Shown piece after piece: positions 10,181-18,582 of a stretch of 64,000 bases of DNA. The DNA comes from an uncultured Bacteroidales bacterium (GTDB lineage: Bacteria; Bacteroidota; Bacteroidia; Bacteroidales; WCHB1-69). Within the stretch, counting starts at the first letter, position 1, and every line of letters starts with the position of its first letter. Location: positions 126,119 to 190,118 of the forward strand of contig CAJOFJ010000005.1 in the NCBI GenBank assembly GCA_905233625.1, in the 5' to 3' direction. Below the pieces are notes generated by a model. The model had not been told where the DNA came from. It did not search any database and saw only the letters and a list, made by a program, of their open reading frames with translations. A program made the translations under genes and the position numbers.

Positions 10181-12271
10181 CTACATATTCCCATAATATC
10201 TCCTGCTGGCTTCTTCCTGGCGGGCTTGGGAGAAACTGCTCACGCGTTTCATATAACCGATGACGCGGGTCAAGTAGTCCACATTTTTGCTGTGGCACTC
10301 GGGGCATTCGTGCAGATAACGTTTGTCGATATGGCCGCAGTCGTTGCAAACCGTATTCGGTATGTTGAAAGTAAAGTAGTTACAGCCTTCCTGGGCAGCC
10401 ACACGCAACAACTGGCGATACTGGGCCTGTGACAAATGCTCCTCCAAATTGGCATGGAGAGCCGAACCACCCGTCAAATGGGAAATATAGCGGGCACCAT
10501 GCAGTCTGAACTTGTCAATCAAGTTCAGAGATTCATCTTCAACCTTATAAAAATAACTATTGTAACAATCGCGAGGCACCTCATAACCATCCTCACGGTC
10601 CCACTTGGCATGTTTCACGCCCACATTCTCGGCAGGAATCATCTCGCAGTTGAACATCAACTCCTTGGTTCTGTACTGATGATTATATTTCTCAATCAGA
10701 CCTAAAATACCTTCGATAAAATGCTGATATTCTTCATTATCATTGATCGGAATACCCATATACTCAGCGGCTTCCACCAATCCGTTCACGCCAATGGTCA
10801 GGTACTGACGGTTAATAGCAATGTAACCGGCATCGAACAAAGGCAGCATACCTTTAGTCTGTAAATATTTAAGATTCTCATTATAAGCGGTTTGCACCTT
10901 ATGCATCAAGTCTATCACCTCGCCCACAAACTGCAAATGTGGAATATTGTTCTTGTGTTCGTACTGGATACAGCGGTTGATGTTGATGGTGAGCACACTC
11001 TTGGAACCGGTAGACACACCACCCGCACCCAAGGTATAGCTGAAGCCATTGTCCTGAATCTCGTTACGCAAGCGGCAGCAGCTACTCAGTGAGTCGGCAT
11101 TGTCGCTGACATAGGTGAAGAACGAATGACCCGCGGCGTACATCTCGGCCGTGAAATCAGCGTATTCGGTATCCATGATATCGCCATCCTTGGACAGCAA
11201 TGCCATAGTCTCCACAGGGAAAGTCAGCACGGAACGGGTACGCTCGGCATTGAACCAGCGCATGAAGCGTTTCTGCAACCAGCTGAGGGACTCCCAGATG
11301 GGCTGGGTAGCGTCGGGAAAACGGAACTCGCCGAAGAGGCTCTCGAAATAGTAGCGGTCGTAGTAGGCCACATTCCAAAACACCGACTGGAAGTTACGCG
11401 CACCTGTCGGCTGGTTGATGGAATACACTACTTGCTCGAAGCAATCGGTAATCATCTTATCAATAGTCCGTTGTCTCACTGACAGGTCCACAACCTTATC
11501 GGCATGCTGATAATAGTCGTCGCCATATTCTTTCCTGATGAAATAATCCATGTACATCAGGAATTCGGGCGTGGCACAGGCACCGCTCAACATGCTGGAC
11601 ACCATGAACACCATATTGACGAAACCGCCGCAATAAGATTTCAGGTTGGTGGGAGCGGAAGCGTTACCGCCGATACTCTTTGTACCACCCAGCAGCCAGG
11701 GGTACATGGTGATGCTGGCACAGTAATTGGCGATACTGGTTTCATCATTCTTATATATAAAATGATGATTCAATAAATACATGTATTTATCGGCCAGTTC
11801 TTTGCCATACATATCCTTGATTTTGTCGCACAACATACGGCGGTTGAGGCGGATGAAATTAGACTTTGGCAACTCACCGATCAAAGTGGCGATATTCTTC
11901 TTCTCCACATTGGCGTTGGCATCGTATTTGCTTCCGGTAGCGGCATTGGAAGCGTTGCAATAGTTGATGAGGAAGTCCAGTTTCTCTTTCACTTCGCGGT
12001 CTTCATAATGACGCTGGCGGTACAGGATGTACGACTTCGCCACCTCGTAGTAGCGTTCGGCCATCAGTGCGACCTCCACCTGATTCTGAATTTCCTCCAC
12101 CGAAATACCGTCGAAAATCTTCAGGCGGCTCATCACATCGATCAGTGTCTCCTGTGTAGCGAAACTATCCACCGACAGGAATGCCTTGGAGATGGCGTTT
12201 TTGATTTTGTCTGCGGAAAAAGGCTCCCGCTTACCATTTCGTTTAATAATGTACAACTGGTCCATCATCAT
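10181..12271 (-). CDS. nrdD: Anaerobic ribonucleoside-triphosphate reductase, class III
   Basis: ATP-cone IIKRNGKREPFSADKI, C-terminal CNDCG...CPEC zinc site and RVIGYMKRVSSFSQARQEEASRRYYG glycyl-radical region. Start placed at MMMDQLYIIKRNG. Confidence 0.95.
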   Translation of the reverse strand: MMMDQLYIIKRNGKREPFSADKIKNAISKAFLSVDSFATQETLIDVMSRLKIFDGISVEEIQNQVEVALMAERYYEVAKSYILYRQRHYEDREVKEKLDFLINYCNASNAATGSKYDANANVEKKNIATLIGELPKSNFIRLNRRMLCDKIKDMYGKELADKYMYLLNHHFIYKNDETSIANYCASITMYPWLLGGTKSIGGNASAPTNLKSYCGGFVNMVFMVSSMLSGACATPEFLMYMDYFIRKEYGDDYYQHADKVVDLSVRQRTIDKMITDCFEQVVYSINQPTGARNFQSVFWNVAYYDRYYFESLFGEFRFPDATQPIWESLSWLQKRFMRWFNAERTRSVLTFPVETMALLSKDGDIMDTEYADFTAEMYAAGHSFFTYVSDNADSLSSCCRLRNEIQDNGFSYTLGAGGVSTGSKSVLTININRCIQYEHKNNIPHLQFVGEVIDLMHKVQTAYNENLKYLQTKGMLPLFDAGYIAINRQYLTIGVNGLVEAAEYMGIPINDNEEYQHFIEGILGLIEKYNHQYRTKELMFNCEMIPAENVGVKHAKWDREDGYEVPRDCYNSYFYKVEDESLNLIDKFRLHGARYISHLTGGSALHANLEEHLSQAQYRQLLRVAAQEGCNYFTFNIPNTVCNDCGHIDKRYLHECPECHSKNVDYLTRVIGYMKRVSSFSQARQEEASRRYYGNM

Positions 12272-12364
12272 ATTGACAATAAGATTTTTAAAGCCGCTTA
12301 GGGAGAATTTGCACGATCTCAACCGTCCTCAATTGCTCTTAGTCCCGAAAGCATGAACACTACG

Positions 12365-12516
12365 TTGGGGCAGGTCTTCTGGCTCGTCCTCATTTTCACG
12401 TCTTCCCAACCGAAAAGTCAGTGACTTGGTATGAAAATGTATCGTTCAGGACTTACAGCTACGGGTATAGCCGTTGATTTTCACAACGTTCCCTATTAAT
12501 CTTGGCAGAACCCTAA
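12365..12516 (-). ncRNA. Cobalamin (B12) riboswitch upstream of nrdDG
   Basis: Minus strand reads ...CTATTAATAGGGAA-like ... AACGGCTATACCCGTAGCTGTAAGTCCTGAACGATAC ... CCAAGTCACTG ... TTGGGAAGACG ... GACGAGCCAGAAGACCTGCC, i.e. the conserved AdoCbl riboswitch core with terminal B12-box-like GCCAGAAGACCTGCC. Confidence 0.92.
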
Positions 12517-12522
12517 CGCTTG

Positions 12523-12530
12523 CAAAAATA
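12523..12530 (-). promoter_or_regulatory. -7 box (TATTTTTG) for the riboswitch-nrdDG transcript
   Basis: TAnnTTTG match directly upstream of the riboswitch 5' end. Confidence 0.65.
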
Positions 12531-12665
12531 AAACATCATTTTGGATTTAAAATGAAGAAATCACAAATTTTATAAACATTCTTATTAACAAAAAAACAGA
12601 CAGGCAGACCCAATCTGTTTTCAGCTAAAAAATAATAAAACGTGGAGACTCCCACTTGGAAGCGC

Positions 12666-13289
12666 TTACTTACGTGAGGCGTTTATGTTACTTTCTATTT
12701 GGTCCAGCACCTTCAACACATGCTGGATTTTGTCTTCAAAACAAATTTCGGCCTGGATAATTTGCAGAAAGGGGTGTCCTTGCCACACCGCCAGGATACG
12801 GTCATCCACATCACGGGCCACCTCCACCGACTCGGAGCGGCACTTATTATTATATAAGGTATAAAAATCCTCAGCGCCTTTGGCGGCGGTACAAATATGC
12901 AGAACAGCATCATAACGCTCGTTACGCAAACGCTGTTCATCCATTCCGATATCGTCTTTGATATGCTGCCACACCTCCGCAGGCATGTAGGCGGCGGTGT
13001 CCATGGTACCGCGGTCACAAATCAGCAGCGCGGGCTTGCCGCAATTCTCCGCAATCCGCATCATGCTATCCTCCATCTGCAACTGGAATTGCAACTTGGA
13101 TTCTTCTGTAATGTACGACAAATGAGCGTCTTTGGTCAGAAAATCCGCTCCAGCTTCTATAAAAAGCGTAGCTGATTCCGGCAGCAAGTAAACCGCATAG
13201 CCTTTCAACTCGAATTTCTCTCTGATGCGTTTTAGAATAGTCGATTTCCCTGCGCAGGGACCTCCGGTGAGTGCGATTCTTGTGACCAT
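12666..13289 (-). CDS. AAA_28-like P-loop ATPase/kinase
   Basis: 207 aa; Walker A LTGGPCAGKSTIL, LLICDRGTMDTAAYM. Confidence 0.75.
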   Translation of the reverse strand: MVTRIALTGGPCAGKSTILKRIREKFELKGYAVYLLPESATLFIEAGADFLTKDAHLSYITEESKLQFQLQMEDSMMRIAENCGKPALLICDRGTMDTAAYMPAEVWQHIKDDIGMDEQRLRNERYDAVLHICTAAKGAEDFYTLYNNKCRSESVEVARDVDDRILAVWQGHPFLQIIQAEICFEDKIQHVLKVLDQIESNINASRK

Positions 13290-13306
13290 GCGTGTTCGTT
13301 TTGCGG

Positions 13307-14206
13307 TTATTCAGACAACATTTTTTTGGCGAGCTCTGTATTGGCGAAATGGCCTGGATGACTGGCATACACCCGTCCTTTCAGCGGTTTACCCAGCAGG
13401 TACAGGTCACCCACAAGGTCGAGGAGTTTATGTCGCGCCGGCTCGTTGGGATGATGCAACTCCACATTGTCCAGCACACCGTTCTCTGTCACTTTCAGAT
13501 TCTTACGATTGAAGAAAGCGCTCAGTTGGTCCAACACTTTCTGTTCCGGCATCTGGGCCACGAAAACGATGGCATTATCCACATCGCCGCCCTTCACCAG
13601 ATTGTTGGCAATCAGGAATTGCAATTCATGCAGAAAAACAAAGGTTCTGCAATTGTATATTTCTGGATAAAAACTGGTAATATCTTTCAATTCTGCTGTT
13701 TGGGTAGCCAGCACAGCAGTACCATAATCCACATCCACCTTGATGTCAAAGCCATCATAGGGTTCCACACGGATCTCTATCTGTTTTTCCGGCAAGGAGA
13801 AACTGTAGGGTTTCGTCACCACGAAATACTCTCTCTCCTGTTGCTGCTCCATGATGCCGGCTTTTTGCAGGGCCGCCACATAATATCGGGCACTACCATC
13901 CAGAATCGGGGTCTCCTCTGCATCTATATCCACTATGACATTGTCAATCCGCAATCCCGCCAGGGCCGCCATCAGATGCTCAACCGTGCGGACCTCGGCA
14001 TTGTTCTCCTTGAGGGATGTGCCACGTGAAGTGTCGAACACATTGGTAGCGATAGCACGAACCATGGGCTGTCCCGGCAGATCAACACGGCGAAACAGGA
14101 TGCCCGTATGTTCAGGTGCGGGGTTGAAGGTTACAGTTACATTTTTTCCGGTATGCAGGCCTCTGCCTGATAGGCTTAAGGAGGAGGATATGGTGTGGGT
14201 GTTCAT
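13307..14206 (-). CDS. lpxC: UDP-3-O-acyl-N-acetylglucosamine deacetylase (LpxC domain only)
   Basis: 299 aa; SLSGRGLHTGKNVTVTF, VRTVEHLMAALAGLRIDNV, HELQFLIANNLVKGGDVDNAIVF, HKLLDLVGDLYLLGKPLKGRVYASHPGH; no FabZ domain follows. Confidence 0.93.
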   Translation of the reverse strand: MNTHTISSSLSLSGRGLHTGKNVTVTFNPAPEHTGILFRRVDLPGQPMVRAIATNVFDTSRGTSLKENNAEVRTVEHLMAALAGLRIDNVIVDIDAEETPILDGSARYYVAALQKAGIMEQQQEREYFVVTKPYSFSLPEKQIEIRVEPYDGFDIKVDVDYGTAVLATQTAELKDITSFYPEIYNCRTFVFLHELQFLIANNLVKGGDVDNAIVFVAQMPEQKVLDQLSAFFNRKNLKVTENGVLDNVELHHPNEPARHKLLDLVGDLYLLGKPLKGRVYASHPGHFANTELAKKMLSE

Positions 14207-14379
14207 TAGGTTACAGGTTATAGGGGTTAGAGTTTAGAGTCTTTTGGGGCTGTGAGCTGTGAGCTGTAGGGGTTAGAATTCAGAGTTTAATGTTTAGAGT
14301 TTAGTTGGGGGAGTTTCGCACTTCGTGCTCAAGGGGAGTCTCGCTTCGCTCGAGGGGAGTGCTACGCAGGGGGAGTTTA

Positions 14380-14422
14380 AATTCCCCTTCTTCAAGAAGG
14401 GGTGGCAGAAGGCCGGGGTAGT
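14380..14422 (-). repeat. CACTACCCC double-hairpin element
   Basis: AATTCCCCTTCTTCAAGAAGGGGTGGCAGAAGGCCGGGGTAGT. Confidence 0.88.
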
Positions 14423-14490
14423 GATTAGGGGTTAGAATTCAGAGTTTAATGTTTAGAGTTTAATGTTTAGAGTTTTTTGGGCTATGAGGT

Positions 14491-14560
14491 GTGAGCTGTG
14501 AGCTGTGAGCTGTGAGTTGTGAGCTGTGAGTTGTGAGCTGTGAGCTGTGAGCTGTGAGTT
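14491..14560. repeat. About 10 tandem copies of the heptamer GTGAGCT/GTGAGTT
   Basis: Direct reading: (gtgagct)3 gtgagtt gtgagct gtgagtt (gtgagct)3 gtgagtt. Confidence 0.93.
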
Positions 14561-14699
14561 GTAGGGGTTAGTATTCAAAATTCAAAATTCAGAATTCAAA
14601 TAAATTACTTTCAACTTTCAGTTTTCAGTTTTCAACTTATTTAATTGGCACATTAGCACATTAAAAAATAGCACATTGTTTTATTCATTTGCTTATTTG

Positions 14700-15719
14700 C
14701 TAATTAACTAATTTGCTAATTTCATCCATTTTCTGGAAGAGTTCGGGGAGTTTCTTGCGGTAGATGATGAGGCGACGCTCCTGGGTAATGGGGATGGCAG
14801 GACTGCCAAGGTAGGCTTGTCCACCCTTCAGCGAGTTGGTCACGCCGGACTGGGCCGCCACGATGGTCTGGTCGCCGATGGTGATATGGCCAGCAATGCC
14901 CACCTGACCAGCAAAGATGCAATGCTTGCCCACCTTGGTAGAGCCGGAAACACCCGACTGGGCTGCGAAGGCACTACCCTCGCCCACTTCCACATTATGG
15001 GCAATCTGCACCAGATTGTCAATCTTAGCGTTCTTATGGATGATGGTCGAACCCATAGTGGCACGGTCGATACAGGTATTGGCACCAATCTCTACATTAT
15101 CCTCAATAACCACATTGCCGATTTGCGGCACCTTGGTGAACTCACCATTCTGGGCGGCGAAACCGAAACCGTCGGCACCGATGACTGTGCCCGCATGAAT
15201 GATGCAGTCGTTGCCCACCACACACTCGGCATAGATCTTCACACCGGAATTCAGCACCGTGTCATGGCCAACTTTCACATTGTCGCCGAGGCACACGTGC
15301 GGGAAAATCTTGGTATTGTCGCCAATGACCACATTCTCGCCGATACTGGCGAACTCGCCGATATAGACATTCTGGCCAATCTTAGCGGATTCGGCCACGC
15401 AAGCCATTTTGGAGACACCCACCTTACTGTTTTTCTTCATTTGATTGTAGAAATCCAGCAATTTGGCGAAGGCGAAATAAGAATTCTCCACCCGCAGCAT
15501 GGTGCAAGGCACCGGTTTTTCCGGTACAAAATCCTTGTTCACGATAGCCGCTGTAGCTTTCGTTTCATATATATAATGCGTGTATTTGGGATTAGCCAGG
15601 AAGGTGAGACCGCCTTCAAAGCCTGCTTCGATTTTGCAGACTGTTTTGATTTTGGCCTGGGCATCGCCCTCAACAGTAGCGGCGATGACGTCGGCAATTT
15701 GAGCAACCGTAAATTCCAT
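14700..15719 (-). CDS. lpxD: UDP-3-O-acylglucosamine N-acyltransferase
   Basis: Hexapeptide repeats (ENVVIGDNTKIFPHVCLGDNVKVG), GADGFGFA, NVEIGANTCIDRATMGSTIIHKNAKIDNLVQIAHNV. Start placed at MEFTVAQIAD. Confidence 0.95.
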   Translation of the reverse strand: MEFTVAQIADVIAATVEGDAQAKIKTVCKIEAGFEGGLTFLANPKYTHYIYETKATAAIVNKDFVPEKPVPCTMLRVENSYFAFAKLLDFYNQMKKNSKVGVSKMACVAESAKIGQNVYIGEFASIGENVVIGDNTKIFPHVCLGDNVKVGHDTVLNSGVKIYAECVVGNDCIIHAGTVIGADGFGFAAQNGEFTKVPQIGNVVIEDNVEIGANTCIDRATMGSTIIHKNAKIDNLVQIAHNVEVGEGSAFAAQSGVSGSTKVGKHCIFAGQVGIAGHITIGDQTIVAAQSGVTNSLKGGQAYLGSPAIPITQERRLIIYRKKLPELFQKMDEISKLVN

Positions 15720-15738
15720 AATTTTCAAGTTTAACATG

Positions 15739-15746
15739 CAAAATTA
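15739..15746 (-). promoter_or_regulatory. -7 box (TAATTTTG) for lpxD
   Basis: TAnnTTTG match on the minus strand upstream of the lpxD start. Confidence 0.5.
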
Positions 15747-15891
15747 CGATAATTTATGCAGTAGAATCCAATTAATCTTAACAGCATCTATTAAAAAAAG
15801 TTAATAAAAAACGCAAGACTCTGATTATCAGAGCTAAATAAAAAATATAAAAAGATGGACTTAGTATGCTTGTCAGAATCAAAAAAAGTTG

Positions 15892-15899
15892 TATCTTTG
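15892..15899 (+). promoter_or_regulatory. -7 box (TATCTTTG) for tRNA-Ser
   Basis: TAnnTTTG match 27 bp upstream of the tRNA. Confidence 0.6.
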
Positions 15900-15925
15900 C
15901 AGCCGATTTCAGAAATGAACCAAAC

Positions 15926-16012
15926 GGAAAGGTGGGTGAGTGGCTGAAACCAACAGTTTGCTAAACTGTCGTAGGGGTAACCCTACCGCGAGTTCGAATC
16001 TCGCCCTTTCCG
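15926..16012 (+). tRNA. tRNA-Ser (anticodon GCT)
   Basis: Acceptor GGAAAGG/CCTTTCC, anticodon arm CAGTTTGCTAAACTG, long class II variable arm GTAGGGGTAACCCTAC, T-arm GAGTTCGAATCTC. Confidence 0.95.
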
Positions 16013-16208
16013 CAAAACGTTGCTTTTTTTTTGTTGGTTGCCGCCGCTGGCCGCTTGCGGACATGCGAGAGGCAAACAGCAAAAAAAAAGTTCTTGCGCA
16101 GCAAGGGCTTTTTGGCTTGCAAGGACGCCCGCGGCATCGAAGATATCTTTAATCTCGCCCAACAACATCAAGCACCTTCGTTGACAACTTGCTGGCATAA
16201 GAAGGTGC

Positions 16209-16250
16209 GAAAAAAAACTCCCAGACGCTACTAAGTTTCGTCTGGGAGTT
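16209..16250 (-). terminator. Rho-independent terminator of the metallopeptidase gene
   Basis: 12-bp perfect stem AACTCCCAGACG/CGTCTGGGAGTT with 11-nt loop, followed on the minus strand by a T tract. Confidence 0.8.
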
Positions 16251-16276
16251 CGACAAACAGTCTCTTTTTGTATCTC

Positions 16277-17134
16277 CTACAGCTGCGAATAAGCAGGAGA
16301 GAAAGTATCACCATAACTGATATTTCCGGTGGCAAGGCCTTTCTTCAGCCATTTCACACGCTGTTCGGATCTGCCATGGTTGAATGAGTCGGGAACTTCG
16401 TAGCCCTGGGCCTTCTTCTGCAGGTAATCGTCGCCGATCTTGGAAGCCACATTCAAACCCTCCTCAATGTCGCCATCCTGCAAAGAGCCAAACATTTCGT
16501 TATCATGATACGCCCAGATGCCAGCATAGAAGTCGGCCTGCAGCTCCAGTCGCACACTGATCTGATTGCGTTCCTTTTCGCTCACACGGCTCATCTGCTG
16601 GTGAGCGGCATTCAGGGTGCCCAACAGATACTGCACGTGGTGTCCCACCTCATGCGCAATAACGTAGGCGTACGCGAAATCGCCATCCGCACCCAGTTGT
16701 TTTTTCATATTCATAAAGAAGGACAAGTCCAAGTAAACACACTGATCTGCCGAGCAATAGAACGGACCTGTAGCCGAGGTGGCACCACCGCAGCCCGACT
16801 GAACACTACCCGTGAACAGCACCAATTTCGGAGGAACATAGGTCTTGCCCATCTTCTTGAACTCGGCCGTCCACACATCTTCGGTGCCGGCCAGAATCTT
16901 CTTGGCAAAAGAAGCCAGTTCTTCCTCTTCAGCAGAAGGTTGGTATGCTTCGGTCTGCCCTGACGAACCAGTCAAATCAGCATTTTGTAAAACTTCCATA
17001 GGGTTGCGACCCATAATCAAGTATATCAAACCCACAATAATAATACCACCGATACCCATGCCACCGATGGCTTTGCCGCTGAGACCTCGACGGTCATCAA
17101 CATTTGTGCTTTCGCGTCTTCCTCTTAAATCCAT
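16277..17134 (-). CDS. Neutral zinc metallopeptidase (YpfJ family)
   Basis: 285 aa; MDLRGRRESTNVDDRRG, AYVIAHEVGHHVQYLLG, ELQADFYAGIWA. Confidence 0.92.
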   Translation of the reverse strand: MDLRGRRESTNVDDRRGLSGKAIGGMGIGGIIIVGLIYLIMGRNPMEVLQNADLTGSSGQTEAYQPSAEEEELASFAKKILAGTEDVWTAEFKKMGKTYVPPKLVLFTGSVQSGCGGATSATGPFYCSADQCVYLDLSFFMNMKKQLGADGDFAYAYVIAHEVGHHVQYLLGTLNAAHQQMSRVSEKERNQISVRLELQADFYAGIWAYHDNEMFGSLQDGDIEEGLNVASKIGDDYLQKKAQGYEVPDSFNHGRSEQRVKWLKKGLATGNISYGDTFSPAYSQL

Positions 17135-17194
17135 AGTTATTTAGTTTAAATTTTTGGCAAACTTACAAATTTTATTGATACGGAACGCAAAAAA

Positions 17195-18424
17195 TTATTC
17201 CTTCCTCTTCAGATACACAACGGCCTCCTCCATTTCTCCCTGGTCATTGAGGTAAAACCCCTTCCATTCCATCTTGTTGCGCGAGGCATCCAGACGGACA
17301 ACCCTGACAATCCGATTATTCTTCTTACTGTATTCTATGTAATAATCCTTGATATACTGCGTATAAACCTCCACACTCTCATTCAAAGAACTTTCTTTTC
17401 CGGCCTGGACAACCACATGGCTGGCATCTACCTCCGTATCATAAGCGTTGGCATCAAGCTTCCGGATCAAAGAATCCTTCTCTATTGTCCAAGTTCCGCT
17501 TCCACTGGTACGGACAATCACTTTACCATGAAAATCAGGATGTTGTGCCACCATCGAAGCAACATCGGCATAGGTGAAAGTATGGTCTTTACTGAAAACA
17601 AACACCGTTGAATCCCCTTCTGTCGTCGACTGTATCCATGTTCCGATCAGACTGTTTTCCGTCACGGCGATGCCATTCTGATTGATCTTGTTCACATAAT
17701 CCACCATCTCCTCGTCCGTAATGCTCATCAAGAACTTGTTCTCATCGTTCATTTTCGTCCATGAGTCGATGAAAGTTTTATACTGTATCGACCGCCATGG
17801 TGACATGTGGATAAAATACTGCACTTTTTTATCCATCAATTTATCTTTCAAAAAATTCCATGCCATCAGGCGGGTTTCTTCCCCGGTCACGATACCATTC
17901 TCAACATTCATCATGTTATACTCTTTCATGGTCACCGGACGTTGCCAATTATCCGCTTTGTTACAGACTTCCTGAAACTCCTGACGCTCATAAAAGAAAG
18001 TCTGTGCATTATCGATAAACTTAATGCTTCCGATGTTTTTCCACGTATCCTGGCTGCTATGGAACACCTTCTCATTTGACGTGTTAAAGCGGAACTCCTG
18101 ATCGTCTGCCAAAATGAACTCCAGCACTTTCTCAAGCATATCTATCGGCACAGAATCCATCTCGTCAATATGTTCCAACGTGAACATCGCCGCAGTGTAG
18201 GACTGGTCCTCCCTCTCCTTCATCGCCTTCAACAGCTCGATGGTCTCGTCGATGTCATGGATGACCATCATGGCAGTCAGTCGCTGGGCCTGCTCCTGGT
18301 TGTGATTCTCCACCGCCTTGCTGACGGCAAAGGTCAAGCCCACACCAATAGCGGTACCTACAACACTGATCAGGAACTGCATCCACCAAGATCTACGTTC
18401 TTTTCTGTCTTTTATCAAGCTCAT
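17195..18424 (-). CDS. Membrane-anchored protein of unknown function
   Basis: 409 aa; N-terminal TM FLISVVGTAIGVGLTFAVSKAVE followed by long soluble region including a lipocalin-like IGTWIQ segment. Confidence 0.7.
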   Translation of the reverse strand: MSLIKDRKERRSWWMQFLISVVGTAIGVGLTFAVSKAVENHNQEQAQRLTAMMVIHDIDETIELLKAMKEREDQSYTAAMFTLEHIDEMDSVPIDMLEKVLEFILADDQEFRFNTSNEKVFHSSQDTWKNIGSIKFIDNAQTFFYERQEFQEVCNKADNWQRPVTMKEYNMMNVENGIVTGEETRLMAWNFLKDKLMDKKVQYFIHMSPWRSIQYKTFIDSWTKMNDENKFLMSITDEEMVDYVNKINQNGIAVTENSLIGTWIQSTTEGDSTVFVFSKDHTFTYADVASMVAQHPDFHGKVIVRTSGSGTWTIEKDSLIRKLDANAYDTEVDASHVVVQAGKESSLNESVEVYTQYIKDYYIEYSKKNNRIVRVVRLDASRNKMEWKGFYLNDQGEMEEAVVYLKRKE

Positions 18425-18502
18425 CTTATCTTTCTTTTAGTAATAAATGTTATTCTGAATAAAATTCATAGCTAAAAAAACAATCCATAAAAAATAATAT
18501 TG

Positions 18503-18510
18503 TATCTTTG
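18503..18510 (+). promoter_or_regulatory. -7 box (TATCTTTG)
   Basis: TAnnTTTG match upstream of 18583. Confidence 0.55.
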
Positions 18511-18582
18511 CCCGTTGTTAATTTCAAAGGGTATAAAAAGCTATTCATCGTTTGAAATAATGGCACAAATAATCTCTGATGT

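Larger units (their letters stand above)
14207..14699. repeat. Repeat-dense intergenic block between lpxC and lpxD: word arrays, mini-hairpins, one CACTACCCC element
   Basis: Visible arrays TTTAGAG/TTTAATG, GTGAGCT, TTCAAAA, TTTCAAC/TTTTCAG and repeated hairpins GCACTTCGTGC, CGCTTCGCTCG. Confidence 0.85.

Noticed and set aside
14491-14560. CRISPR-like appearance of tandem repeats
   Set aside because: Units are 7 bp with no spacers and no cas genes; simple tandem arrays.
14817-15734. 305-aa plus-strand ORF antisense to lpxD
   Set aside because: Shadow ORF of a high-confidence hexapeptide-repeat gene; repetitive low-information protein.
15940-16234. Three short ORFs overlapping tRNA-Ser and the following spacer
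   Set aside because: They overlap the tRNA and a terminator and have no recognisable domain.
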